64,000 nt of DNA from Bacteroidota bacterium (GCA_018829465.1 JAHJTN010000006.1:186001-250000), one strand, 5' to 3'. Counted from the first letter of the stretch, positions 35,968 to 44,542 are shown. Notes: a model not told the origin generated them from the letters alone. Made by a program: numbers and translations.

Positions 35968-37889
35968 CTGCGTTTCTTTTTCAAAACAATTTTGGCAGCG
36001 TCGTATCGGCTCACATCTTTCATAAAATTGCGATACGCCTCGTAATCTTCCTTGGGAAATACACCTTCTTTTCGGAGGATTTCCCGTCGATACGTTAGGG
36101 TGCCATCTGGGTTTTGGGTTAATTCAAATTCGTATTTGCCAAACGGATTGATGAGCGATACCCCTTCGGGCAAACTGCCAATTTCATAACCTTCGGGCAG
36201 GTGGATGCGAAAAACATCTTCATCGTGGTAACCTCTTCGAAGTTTTAGTGGCATGGTTCTGTCTCTATATCGGTTGGGTATAGAAGTGATTTGATTAAAT
36301 CCGTTGGGACAAAAAATGAGTTCGCCGTTTACGTTTGTGGCATAACTGTCGCAACCCACATCTACTTTTTCGGTAAAAACGACCGACTCTTTGTTGTTTT
36401 CAAGCGCTATCGAATTGATTTGCAATCCGTTCAAGTAATTCCAAAATTCTTTATAATGCGATTCTTTTTCGAGCTCGGTGCGCTGTGTGAGCGTAAATCT
36501 GTCGTTGTATTGCGTGCCACGCGTTTGAATTTCAACAAGACCTGTCATGCTGCCATCCGGATTGAGTCTGTATTCGGCTTCCGTTTTTTGGTAATTATCT
36601 TTCGGGTCGTAACGCACGGTTTTTACAATTTCACCGCCTTCGGGTTTCACGAGCAGCACTTTTCTGTCATCTGTAAAATCGCCTACAAATCCGAAAGGAT
36701 GCACTTGGCTGGTGCAATCTATCCAAACCATTTTATCGTCTTCGTCCGGAATGGCTAAAATTACATGATTCCCTTGCATGGCAACAAAATCTTCGTCTAT
36801 ATCTTTTTTGCTGTTCGCTCCGGCATAAACCACCGAATAGTACGAGGCCACACCTGCGGCATCCATTAAGGATTTGGTATAATTGGTCAGTGCCTTGCAA
36901 TCGCCGTATCCCAACCGATCTACTTCGGAAGCTTTCATGGGTTTCCAACCACCCACGCCAATTTGTACACTTACATAGCGGGTGTTTTCCTGTACGTATT
37001 CGTAAACCAATTTGGCGGCTTCCATTTTAGATTTTCCGGCAACCAAGGTTTTTATTTTTACTTTGGAAGCTTCCGGCAAGTCGTTTGATGCCATCAACAA
37101 ATCATCATACATCCACTTGCCAAAGTCTTCCCAGGTATCGCCTTGTCCATCCACGCCTTTCAGGTGAAACTTATTGAGTGCCACACGCACCATAGGTGCC
37201 ATCTCGGTAAAAGTAGGTGCAAAACCTTCCGGTTTTACGGCAGCTATGTTTTCGGCTTCAAATTGAACCGACTGCGGTGTACTCAAATCTTTAATAGGGT
37301 TGTTTTCAAGGTTTGATTTTTTAATTCTGTGGGGCAGCGGTTGTTCAAAATTGATGCTGTACGAACTCTTTTGTGTGCTCACATACATCCCGCCCAAAGG
37401 ATACCAAGCCTCAATAAAAGCAGTGGTGGAAGTTCTGTATTCGCTGTCAAAAACTAAGGTATAGGGATAGGCCGTTGGTGTGTAGGACAAAAACAAAATT
37501 CGGTCGTCGTTATAAATACTGACACCATCGCCATAACTTTGATCTCTGAATTCTTTACGCTTTATTTTCTTCACGAACTGACCGTTCTTATCGTAAATAG
37601 ATGCTTCCAAAAATTCTATGTCCACATACGGATCATAGCCAATATAAGCCTCTTGGTAGCGGTCGCCTTGGTCATTCAGAATGGTCACGATGCGTTTAGA
37701 TTTTACCGTCATGTCTTTGTAAGAATGCATGGTGATGTTCGTTTCGCTCAAGCGAACCACCGCATTTGCGTTCACAATAAGTGCCTCGGGGATGTTTTGA
37801 CGGGTGTAGGAAATCGATTTCTGCGCACTCGCATTTGTGGCTACCAATAAGAGTAGCAAAGCCGATAGTGTGTTTTTTAAAGGGGTCAT
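35964..37889 (-). CDS. DUF3857/transglutaminase protein, paralogue 4 (intact Cys-His-Asp)
   Basis: 641 residues. Signal peptide ending TNASAQ; it lacks the FGK...QHP motif of the other three. The transglutaminase core has a complete triad: Cys in LGYGDCKALTNY near residue 330, His in QGNHVILAIP and Asp in VWIDCTSQ. It is the only one of four tandem relatives expected to be catalytic, and it is transcribed first. Possible roles are peptide crosslinking, amidase or protease activity in the periplasm; the substrate is unknown. Confidence 0.86.
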   Translation of the reverse strand: MTPLKNTLSALLLLLVATNASAQKSISYTRQNIPEALIVNANAVVRLSETNITMHSYKDMTVKSKRIVTILNDQGDRYQEAYIGYDPYVDIEFLEASIYDKNGQFVKKIKRKEFRDQSYGDGVSIYNDDRILFLSYTPTAYPYTLVFDSEYRTSTTAFIEAWYPLGGMYVSTQKSSYSINFEQPLPHRIKKSNLENNPIKDLSTPQSVQFEAENIAAVKPEGFAPTFTEMAPMVRVALNKFHLKGVDGQGDTWEDFGKWMYDDLLMASNDLPEASKVKIKTLVAGKSKMEAAKLVYEYVQENTRYVSVQIGVGGWKPMKASEVDRLGYGDCKALTNYTKSLMDAAGVASYYSVVYAGANSKKDIDEDFVAMQGNHVILAIPDEDDKMVWIDCTSQVHPFGFVGDFTDDRKVLLVKPEGGEIVKTVRYDPKDNYQKTEAEYRLNPDGSMTGLVEIQTRGTQYNDRFTLTQRTELEKESHYKEFWNYLNGLQINSIALENNKESVVFTEKVDVGCDSYATNVNGELIFCPNGFNQITSIPNRYRDRTMPLKLRRGYHDEDVFRIHLPEGYEIGSLPEGVSLINPFGKYEFELTQNPDGTLTYRREILRKEGVFPKEDYEAYRNFMKDVSRYDAAKIVLKKKRS

Positions 37890-37961
37890 TGGAAAAGAAA
37901 TTCAAAGATGAATGGGTATCAAAATTAAGGAACTTCAATGAAATTTAGAAAACTTTAACAA

Positions 37962-38414
37962 TTATTCCTTGTTTTTTGAATCCAAAAGGATGGTGACGGG
38001 GCCGTCATTTAACAATTCCACTTTCATATCAGCCCCGAAAATTCCGCTTTGTATGTTTTTGCCCAGCTCATTTGCGAGGTTTATTTTAAATTTTTCATAG
38101 AGCGGTATGGCCACACCGGGCTTTGCTGCACGAATATAGGAAGGCCTGTTGCCCTTTTTGGTTGCGGCGTGGAGTGTAAATTGACTGATCAATAAAATGG
38201 CGCCGTCAACGTCCAACAAGGACAGATTCATCACTTGTTGTTCATCGTTAAAAATACGCATTTGCACGATTTTTCTGACCAACCACTGAATGTCTTCTTC
38301 GCCATCGGCATCTTCGATACCCAACAACACGAGAAGGCCTTTCTGAATTTCGCCGGTCACTTCGTCATTTACGGTCACTTTTGCTTTTGTGACCCTCTGA
38401 ATTACGGCCCGCAT
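37962..38414 (-). CDS. dtd: D-aminoacyl-tRNA deacylase
   Basis: 150 residues, full length. Removes D-amino acids wrongly attached to tRNA. MRAVIQRVTKAKVTV at the N-terminus, LLISQFTLHA near 77 and GNRPSYIRAAKPG near 90 are the diagnostic segments, although the usual GPVT cis-Pro motif appears here as DGPVTILLD near the end. Two bases downstream of rsgA, forming one operon. Confidence 0.95.
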   Translation of the reverse strand: MRAVIQRVTKAKVTVNDEVTGEIQKGLLVLLGIEDADGEEDIQWLVRKIVQMRIFNDEQQVMNLSLLDVDGAILLISQFTLHAATKKGNRPSYIRAAKPGVAIPLYEKFKINLANELGKNIQSGIFGADMKVELLNDGPVTILLDSKNKE

Positions 38415-38416
38415 AT

Positions 38417-39367
38417 CTATTCTTGTTTGTAAATATCTTCTCGGTAGTTGCCTTCGTCATCATCGAGCATTTGCACATAGCTTTGGTAACGGCTCCAACT
38501 GACGCGGTCTTCATCCAAAGCGGCTTTGACAGCACATCCGGGCTCGTTGATATGAAGACAGTTGTGAAACTTACAATCGCTTTTTAGTGCAAAAAACTCC
38601 GGAAAACAATCGCCGATTTCTTCTTTCTGAAAATCGAACAAGCCAAAACCGCGAATTCCGGGCGAATCGATGATACGTCCGCCAAAATCCAAGTCGTACA
38701 TTTCGGCGAAAGTGGTGGTGTGCTGCCCTTGCTGATGCGTCTCGGAGACTTGGGCGGTTTTTAGGTTGAGTTTGGGGTCAATGGTATTCACCAAAGTAGA
38801 TTTTCCCACACCGCTATGGCCGGCCAACAGGGTCGATTTCCCTTTCATTTTTTCTATCAAAACATCTTTGTGCGTTCCTTTTAAAGCCGATATCTCATAA
38901 CACTCATAGCCTATTTGTTCGTAGGTATATTTGAGAAAAGCGGTTTCCAATTTCAATGTTTCATCGTGCAAATCCACCTTGTTAAACAGCAAGATTACTT
39001 TGATGTCAAAAGCTTCGCAACTGGCCAAAAACCGATCTACAAACACACTGAGCGTGGGCGGATTTTGCAGGGTTATCATCAAAAAAGCTTGGTCTATATT
39101 TGCGGCTAAAATGTGTAACTGCTTGGAGAGATTTACCGATTTTCTAACCAAATAATTGCGTCTTTCTTGGATGTGGTGTATGATGCCAATCGTCTCATCC
39201 GAAATTTGTTGCAATTCAAAATCTACCACATCGCCCACGGCTACCGGATTGGTACTTTTGATGCCTTGAAGCCGAAATTTCCCCTTAATACGGCAATTGT
39301 AGAAAGTGTCTGCTGTAGTCTTTACGTTGTATTGGCTGCCGGTAGATTTGTAAACCGTTCCTGTCAT
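38417..39367 (-). CDS. rsgA: Ribosome small-subunit-dependent GTPase A
   Basis: 316 residues. N-terminal OB fold (about 1-75), circularly permuted GTPase with G4 LFNKVDL near 128, G1 GHSGVGKSTLVN near 182 and G3-like DSPGIRGF near 228, and a C-terminal zinc knuckle CKFHNCLHINEPGCAV near 270. Assists late 30S subunit maturation. First gene of the rsgA-dtd unit; ATG at 39367. Confidence 0.96.
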   Translation of the reverse strand: MTGTVYKSTGSQYNVKTTADTFYNCRIKGKFRLQGIKSTNPVAVGDVVDFELQQISDETIGIIHHIQERRNYLVRKSVNLSKQLHILAANIDQAFLMITLQNPPTLSVFVDRFLASCEAFDIKVILLFNKVDLHDETLKLETAFLKYTYEQIGYECYEISALKGTHKDVLIEKMKGKSTLLAGHSGVGKSTLVNTIDPKLNLKTAQVSETHQQGQHTTTFAEMYDLDFGGRIIDSPGIRGFGLFDFQKEEIGDCFPEFFALKSDCKFHNCLHINEPGCAVKAALDEDRVSWSRYQSYVQMLDDDEGNYREDIYKQE

Positions 39368-39510
39368 AAGCTTGTTGCATGAATTTTTTTAACCGATGTA
39401 AAGATAAGTAAGATTCTGTAGTGAATGCTTTTTGAATTGGCACAGCATTTCAAGCAACTTGATTGGTTAGGCCTATTGGTGCATCTTTAAAAATTGAAAC
39501 CATACTATGG

Positions 39511-39539
39511 TGTTTTGAATACTACGCAAATAAGCCCGC
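39511..39539 (+). repeat. Left copy of 29-bp imperfect direct repeat flanking VapBC
   Basis: TGTTTTGAATAC then TACGCAAATAAGCCCGC; matches 40380-40408 at 25 of 29 positions. The right copy runs into the terminator of the aromatic operon. The pair encloses the whole toxin-antitoxin module. Confidence 0.6.
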
Positions 39540-39759
39540 CCTTTGAAGTCTCACGGCCTCATAGCAAACTAAAAGATTTTTACTATTTTTGAAAGAAAGC
39601 AAAGGTGCGTAGAAACTATAAATGTCATGACCCGGATGGGCATTACACGGATTGCAGGTTAGTGCTATCGGATTCTGCCCTTAGTGGCCAAATATTTAGT
39701 TACTTTTGAAGCTTCAAATACTAAGTTTGTCGCACTTAGGAATAGAACACTGCAAACAT

Positions 39760-39767
39760 TATCTTTG
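39760..39767 (+). promoter_or_regulatory. Promoter -7 box for the VapBC pair
   Basis: TATCTTTG, exact fit to TAnnTTTG, 20 bases upstream of the antitoxin ATG; TTAG at 39736-39739 is a possible weak -33 element. Confidence 0.45.
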
Positions 39768-39786
39768 TAATATTAAACCTAAAATT

Positions 39787-39963
39787 ATGGTAATGACAAT
39801 AAAACAAGGTGCTACAAAAAAAAGCATTCGAAGCATATTGGAAAATCTAACTAAAGAACTTAAGCCCAAGAAGGGTGTTGACGTTTATAAATACGTTGGA
39901 AAAATCAGCTTAAACACCGATGCCTTAAACATACAGAGAGAACTTCGTGATGAATGGAAATAA
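39787..39963 (+). CDS. VapB-like antitoxin
   Basis: 58 residues. TIKQGATKKSIRSIL then a GVDVYKYVGKISLNTDAL segment and the terminal QRELRDEWK are characteristic of small antitoxins paired with PIN toxins in Bacteroidota. The ATG at 39787 is chosen because it opens the conserved region; an earlier in-frame start has no such support. It overlaps the toxin gene start by 14 bases. With the toxin broken, it may be an orphan antitoxin. Confidence 0.7.
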   Translation: MVMTIKQGATKKSIRSILENLTKELKPKKGVDVYKYVGKISLNTDALNIQRELRDEWK

Positions 39964-40321
39964 ACTTTTTTTAGATACCAATATTATTCTGTATTTATTA
40001 AATGGAGATGAAACATTGGCCGAATTATTGAACGGCAAACAAATTTACATTTCCGTTATTACAGAATTAGAACTGTTGGCCTACAAAGGTATAACCAAAA
40101 AAGAAGAAAAAGTTATTCATGAGTTTGTGTCATAATGTAAGGTCATAGCTATATCCGGCGAAGTAAAACGAGAAACTATAAGAATCCGAAAAACATACCA
40201 TACAAAACTGCCGGATAGTATAATTATAGCAACCGCATTGTATTTAGACCTGCCGTTAATTACTTCTGATGTTGAATTTAAAAAGGTAGAAGAACTTACT
40301 CTGATACATTACGAACATTAA
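39950..40321 (+). pseudogene. VapC-like PIN-domain toxin interrupted by an in-frame TAA
   Basis: Starting at ATG 39950 the frame codes a PIN domain of 123 residues with one internal stop, TAA at 40133-40135. Before it: LFLDTNIILYLLNG (first Asp) and VITELELLAYKG (Glu). After it: HTKLPDSIIIATAL (Asp) and PLITSDVEFKKVEEL (Asp), ending at TAA 40319-40321. No frameshift is needed to read through, so a single substitution, for example GAA to TAA, accounts for the break. The first fragment (61 residues) lacks two of four acidic active-site residues and should be inactive. A sequencing error is the alternative. Confidence 0.85.
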
Positions 40322-40342
40322 ATTCCCCCCGCCCCACTCCCG

Positions 40343-40377
40343 CGCTCCCGAAGCCTCGGAGCATTCACACGGGAGCG
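40343..40377. other. GC-rich hairpin
   Basis: CGCTCCCG at 40343-40350 pairs exactly with CGGGAGCG at 40370-40377. The surrounding 40322-40380 is much richer in G+C than the rest of the window. No gene. Could be a palindromic repeat remnant or a transcription barrier between the VapC remnant and the aromatic operon terminator. Confidence 0.5.
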
Positions 40378-40379
40378 TG

Positions 40380-40408
40380 TGTTTTGAATACATCACAAAA
40401 AAGCCCGC
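40380..40408 (+). repeat. Right copy of 29-bp imperfect direct repeat flanking VapBC
   Basis: TGTTTTGAATAC then ATCACAAAAAAGCCCGC; 25 of 29 identical to 39511-39539. It includes the first half of the terminator at 40396-40426. Confidence 0.6.
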
Positions 40409-40426
40409 AGTTTTGACTGCGGGCTT
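40396..40426 (-). terminator. Rho-independent terminator of the aromatic amino acid operon
   Basis: Ten-pair stem AAGCCCGCAG/CTGCGGGCTT (40401-40410 with 40417-40426), followed on the minus strand by a run of T. It lies 25 bases after the stop codon of the DAHP synthase/chorismate mutase gene. Confidence 0.85.
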
Positions 40427-40450
40427 AGCTTTTGGACACCTCTGAAAGTG

Positions 40451-41533
40451 TTAACTGTCCAAAATTTTGGCTTGCTTGTTGATCGATTCTTGGTGTATGG
40501 CTTTAAACATCCGCAAGACAAATTCCTCGCTCAATCCGAGTTTTTCGCCATCCAATATCATTTTACCTAAGATTTCGTTCCAACGGGTAGTCTGCAACAC
40601 GGCAACATTTTGCGATTTTTTGACCCGCCCGATATCTTCAGAAATACGCATTCTGTCTGAAAGCAAATGCAGCAATCTGTCGTCTATTTCATCAATTTTA
40701 GTTCGCAACTTTTGTAGTGAACTCTTAAATTCGTCCCCTTCTCCGGCTTCTTTTCTCACCTTCAATTCCTGAGTAATTTTCTCAAGCATGTTGGGTGTCA
40801 CTTGCTGGGCGGCATCACTCCAAGCATTGTCCGGATCCGGGTGGGTTTCAATCATCAATCCGTCAAAATTCAGATCGAGTGCTATCTGGCTTACATCAAA
40901 AATCATATCGCGCTTGCCGGCTATGTGAGATGGATCGCAAATCATAGGCAAATCGGGAAATTTGTTTTGCAACTCAATAGCCAATTGCCATTCCGGATTG
41001 TTGCGGTATTTGCTTTTTTGGTAGGTCGAAAATCCTCGGTGGATGACCCCAATATTTTTGATATCTGCCTTGTAGATGCGTTCTACCGCACCCAACCAAA
41101 GCGACAAGTCCGGATTGACCGGATTTTTAATCAACACTATTTTGTCTGTGCCTCTCAAAGCATCGGCTATCTCTTGAATGTTAAAAGGGCTCACCGTGGT
41201 TCGGGCGCCAATCCAAAAAATATCAATATCGTGCTCTAAGGCCAATTCTACATGCGCAGCGTTGGCAACTTCGGTGGTCAACAACAGGCCTGTTTCTTCT
41301 TTGGCGCGTTGCATCCACTTTAGGCCGATTGCGCCTACACCTTCAAACATACCCGGACGTGTACGCGGTTTCCAAATGCCGGCACGAAACACATTGGTAT
41401 CTGTGTTTTTGAGTTGGTGGGCTGTCTTAAGCACCTGTTCTTCGGTTTCGGCACTACAAGGTCCGGCGATGAGCAACGGGTGTGTAAGGTTCATCTTGTC
41501 GAGCCAGTTTCTGAGTTCTTTCTTGTTTTCCAT
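40451..41533 (-). CDS. Bifunctional DAHP synthase / chorismate mutase
   Basis: 360 residues. An N-terminal DAHP synthetase of the KDO8P-synthase-like type (PLLIAGPCSAETEEQ near residue 19, FRAGIWKPRTRPG near 49, CDPSHIAGKRD near 193) is fused to a C-terminal AroQ-type chorismate mutase (about 270-355; KIDEIDDRLLHLLSDRM). It thus covers both the first shikimate-pathway step and the conversion of chorismate to prephenate. Last gene of the operon, 15 bases after tyrA, ending at a clear terminator. Confidence 0.93.
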   Translation of the reverse strand: MENKKELRNWLDKMNLTHPLLIAGPCSAETEEQVLKTAHQLKNTDTNVFRAGIWKPRTRPGMFEGVGAIGLKWMQRAKEETGLLLTTEVANAAHVELALEHDIDIFWIGARTTVSPFNIQEIADALRGTDKIVLIKNPVNPDLSLWLGAVERIYKADIKNIGVIHRGFSTYQKSKYRNNPEWQLAIELQNKFPDLPMICDPSHIAGKRDMIFDVSQIALDLNFDGLMIETHPDPDNAWSDAAQQVTPNMLEKITQELKVRKEAGEGDEFKSSLQKLRTKIDEIDDRLLHLLSDRMRISEDIGRVKKSQNVAVLQTTRWNEILGKMILDGEKLGLSEEFVLRMFKAIHQESINKQAKILDS

Positions 41534-41548
41534 AATGATAATTAATTG

Positions 41549-42409
41549 CTATTCTTCGTTATAAATTCCTTTTAATATTTGCTTGATGTGATTGGTATCT
41601 TCCATGTCCTTATACAATGCTTCATAGTTTTCGGTTTCAATTTTATTCCTAAACGTTTTTAGGTTGTCTATGTATTCATCCAAAGCCGTGAGTACATTGG
41701 TTTTGTTTTGTATAAAAATAGGCGTCCACATTGCAGGCGAACTTTTGGCCAAGCGCACGGTAGAACCAAAGCCGCTGCCCGCCATATCAAAAATGTTTTT
41801 CTCGCTTTTTTCTATTTCCAACACCGTTTTGCCTAGCATAAACGAGCTGATGTGCGAGAGGTGCGACACATAGGCAATGTGTTTGTCGTGCTCTTCAGGA
41901 GTCATATAGGCAACACGCATGCCCAACAGGGCAAAAACTTGCAAGGCAGCGGTGCGCAAATCATCGCGGGTATGATCTGCCTCACAAATCATCTGTGTTT
42001 TTCCTTGAAACAAAGAATGTATGGCCGCTGTTGGGCCCGAAAATTCAGTACCGGCAATAGGATGCGTGGCCAAAAATTGAGCCCTCCTAGGATGGTGCTT
42101 TACCATCCGGCAAACATCTGCTTTGGTGGAACCCACATCCAGCACCAAAGTGTTCTCTCCTACACGATGCAATAAGGATTCTAACAAACCGCAGGCCACA
42201 TTCACCGGAACTGAAACCACCACCCAATCTGCATCCATCAAATCAGATTCGGTAGCGGCACTCTCTATCAAACCGTTTTCTTGTGCCAAACGGAGGTGAT
42301 CCGGATTGGCGTCAAACCCAACCCGCACCAATTCCGGGAACAGTCTTTTCATGTCTAATGACAAAGAGCCGCCTATCAATCCCAATCCTATAATTGCCAG
42401 TTTCTTCAT
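41549..42409 (-). CDS. tyrA: Prephenate dehydrogenase
   Basis: 286 residues. NAD(P)-binding motif GLGLIGGSLSLDM near residue 7, HPIAGTEFSGP near 117 and HDKHIAYVSHLSH near 180 identify the enzyme that makes 4-hydroxyphenylpyruvate for tyrosine. The start ATGAAG is the downstream edge of repeat copy E. Before the insertion its ATGA would have overlapped the aminotransferase stop codon. No ACT domain; feedback must act elsewhere. Confidence 0.93.
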   Translation of the reverse strand: MKKLAIIGLGLIGGSLSLDMKRLFPELVRVGFDANPDHLRLAQENGLIESAATESDLMDADWVVVSVPVNVACGLLESLLHRVGENTLVLDVGSTKADVCRMVKHHPRRAQFLATHPIAGTEFSGPTAAIHSLFQGKTQMICEADHTRDDLRTAALQVFALLGMRVAYMTPEEHDKHIAYVSHLSHISSFMLGKTVLEIEKSEKNIFDMAGSGFGSTVRLAKSSPAMWTPIFIQNKTNVLTALDEYIDNLKTFRNKIETENYEALYKDMEDTNHIKQILKGIYNEE

Positions 42410-42555
42410 CTCTTCTGTTTATTTCATTTATGTTCACTTCGCTCTATACAAGTGTTTTTGTAGGTCATGCTTCTGCTGCGGTCAGCACCGTAATAAGATC
42501 TTGCATGGAGGACAATTATATTACTGTTAGTCAATATTTTATACGAGCGTTTCAT
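42407..42555 (-). repeat. ATGAAA-junction repeat, copy E (inside the Phe/Tyr operon, diverged)
   Basis: The most diverged copy. It keeps ATGAAACGCTCGTATAAAA, the CGCAGCAGAAGCATGACC region, the extra ACACTTGTATAGAGCG segment shared with copy C, and the AAACAG end. From the ATG at 42555 a 43-codon frame stays open to TGA at 42424-42426, fourteen bases before the tyrA ATG. The main stem is lost here. Confidence 0.7.
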
Positions 42556-43709
42556 AAGGATAAATTTAAAAATCTATCATTCACCGCTTGAAGCTGCTCA
42601 ATATCTACACACAACGAAAAGCGAATATAACCATTCCCGTTGCTGCCAAAAATAGTTCCCGGAGCCACAAAAACATCTGCTTTATACAGCAAGGTATCTA
42701 CCAGTGCCAATGTATCGTACTTATCCGGATGTTTTGCCCATACAAAAAGTCCGGAGGCATCTTCGTCATACGTACAACCTAAAACACGAGCAATTTCCCA
42801 AACCTTTTCCCGCCGCCTGCGGTAGGTTTCATTTTGATTCTCCAACCATTTTTTTGAGGTTTTAAGTGCCGCAATAGCACCTTGCTGAATCCCGTAAAAC
42901 ATCCCGGAATCCATATTGCTTTTTACTTTCAACACTTCTTGGAGATGTGCTTGGCTACCCAAAACCATCCCAACGCGCCAGCCCGCCATATTAAAAGTTT
43001 TGCTGAGCGAGTTGAGTTCCAACGCATGTTCGCGTGCATCTGCTATTTCTAAAATGCTAGTCGGATTTGCATTCAATATAAAACTGTACGGATTGTCGTT
43101 GACCATCAAAATCTGATGTTTTTTGGCAAAAGCCACCATTTTTTCGATGTCCTTTTTGGTCGCATTTGCACCGGTTGGCATATGCGGATAGCTTACCCAC
43201 ATGAGCTTCACATTGGTAAGATCTGTTTTTTCGAGCGCGTCAAAATCGGGTAACCAACCCTTATCGGCCCGCAAATCGTAGTAAATAGGCTTGGCGTGAT
43301 TCAGGTAAGCGACCGATGTATAAGTTGGATAGCCCGGATTGGGAATCAAAACGGCATCGCCCGGATTTAAAAAAGCTTTGGATATGTGAAAAATACCTTC
43401 CTTAGATCCCATCAGGGGTAAAATTTCCGTCTGCGGATCTAGCGTGGTGTTGAAATGTGTTTGGTAGAATGATGCCATGGCCTGGCGCAACTCGGGCAAA
43501 CCTTGATAGCTTTGATACATATGTGCTTTGGGGTGCGAAAGCGATGCCGTGAGGGCTATACCAACCTCAGCCGGAGGTGACAAATCGGGACTGCCAATAC
43601 CCAAATTGATTACCGGTTTTCCGGAGGCAATGCGTTGGTTCACCTCTCGCAGTTTTTGCGAAAAATAATATTCCTGAATATGGGTTAAATGCGCTGCGGG
43701 TGCTGTCAT
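42552..43709 (-). CDS. Class I/II PLP aminotransferase (probable aromatic)
   Basis: 385 residues. The PLP lysine is in LNSLSKTFNMAGWRVGMV near residue 228, with SYPHMPTGA near 160 and the usual N-terminal INLGIGSPDL segment. Between prephenate dehydratase and dehydrogenase genes it most likely transaminates phenylpyruvate and hydroxyphenylpyruvate (or prephenate); direct proof is lacking. Its ATG overlaps the pheA stop by four bases. Its own stop TGA lies inside the upstream ATGAAA of repeat copy E. Confidence 0.88.
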   Translation of the reverse strand: MTAPAAHLTHIQEYYFSQKLREVNQRIASGKPVINLGIGSPDLSPPAEVGIALTASLSHPKAHMYQSYQGLPELRQAMASFYQTHFNTTLDPQTEILPLMGSKEGIFHISKAFLNPGDAVLIPNPGYPTYTSVAYLNHAKPIYYDLRADKGWLPDFDALEKTDLTNVKLMWVSYPHMPTGANATKKDIEKMVAFAKKHQILMVNDNPYSFILNANPTSILEIADAREHALELNSLSKTFNMAGWRVGMVLGSQAHLQEVLKVKSNMDSGMFYGIQQGAIAALKTSKKWLENQNETYRRRREKVWEIARVLGCTYDEDASGLFVWAKHPDKYDTLALVDTLLYKADVFVAPGTIFGSNGNGYIRFSLCVDIEQLQAVNDRFLNLSL

Positions 43710-44533
43710 TTTTCAAATGTTTGGTATTCTCCTAATATTTTAAACTCGGCTGCCATGATATTGACCAATGCTACTGCTTTTTCGTAATGCGCTTTGTCTT
43801 CAAAGGTGAAATCGGCAAAAAAAGCATATTTCCAAGGCTCATTTATAATGGGAAGAGACTGGATTTTTGTGAGGTTGAGGCGACAATCGTTCATTACATT
43901 GAGCAAGGCGGCCAAGCTGCCGGGGTGGTGGTTGACGATAAACTTGATAGACGCTTTGTTGAAGCCATTGCCCACAGGATTTTCGCCTTGGCGAGACACA
44001 ATCACAAAACGCGTGCTATTGTTGTTGATGGTTTGTATTTCGGGTGCTACAATTTCCAAGCCGTACAGTTCGGCAGCTTGTTTGCTCGCAATGGCAGCGA
44101 TGCCTTTGAGGTTATCTCGCGCAATGCGTCTGGCAACCTCGGCAGTGTCTTTGTCTTCAACCAATTTTATGTACGGATGTTTGTCAAAGAAAACGCGGCA
44201 TTGCAACAGTGCCATTGGGTGCGACCACACTTCGGCAACTGCCTGTAGCTTTTGTCCGGCCAACATCATCAGGTTGTGATGTACCGGTATGTAATATTCA
44301 CCTATGATTTGCAGGTCGTACTCGTCTATCAACGCGTAGTTGGGTATAATAGAGCCCGCAATGGAATTTTCAATGGCCATGACTGCCACATCTGTTTTGC
44401 CTTTAACCAAATTTTTAACCAATTCGTTAAACGTCATACATTCGCTGACGGGCACTTCCGGGTTAAAAAAATGTTGGGCCACAATGTGGTGAAAAGATCC
44501 TAAAACGCCTTGTATGGCTACCGGTTTTTGCAT
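43706..44533 (-). CDS. pheA: Prephenate dehydratase
   Basis: 275 residues from the ATG at 44533 (MQKPVAIQGVLGSFHH); an in-frame extension further upstream passes through the terminator and leader and is not coding. The PDT domain has AIENSIAGSIIPNYALI near 72 and NNSTRFVIVSR near 165; a C-terminal ACT regulatory domain follows (PGSLAALLNVM near 200). Converts prephenate to phenylpyruvate, with likely Phe feedback via ACT. First structural gene of the operon, directly after the attenuator. Confidence 0.94.
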   Translation of the reverse strand: MQKPVAIQGVLGSFHHIVAQHFFNPEVPVSECMTFNELVKNLVKGKTDVAVMAIENSIAGSIIPNYALIDEYDLQIIGEYYIPVHHNLMMLAGQKLQAVAEVWSHPMALLQCRVFFDKHPYIKLVEDKDTAEVARRIARDNLKGIAAIASKQAAELYGLEIVAPEIQTINNNSTRFVIVSRQGENPVGNGFNKASIKFIVNHHPGSLAALLNVMNDCRLNLTKIQSLPIINEPWKYAFFADFTFEDKAHYEKAVALVNIMAAEFKILGEYQTFEK

Positions 44534-44542
44534 ATTTTCTCT

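Larger units (their letters stand above)
39368..39786. other. Gene-free stretch before the VapBC pair
   Basis: 419 bases. It holds the left copy of a 29-bp direct repeat (39511-39539), a -7 box TATCTTTG at 39760-39767 that should drive the antitoxin, and no other gene or structure that I can support. Confidence 0.5.

Noticed and set aside
39706-39786. Longer antitoxin start upstream of 39787
   Set aside because: The extension covers the promoter box TATCTTTG and shows no resemblance to the antitoxin family.
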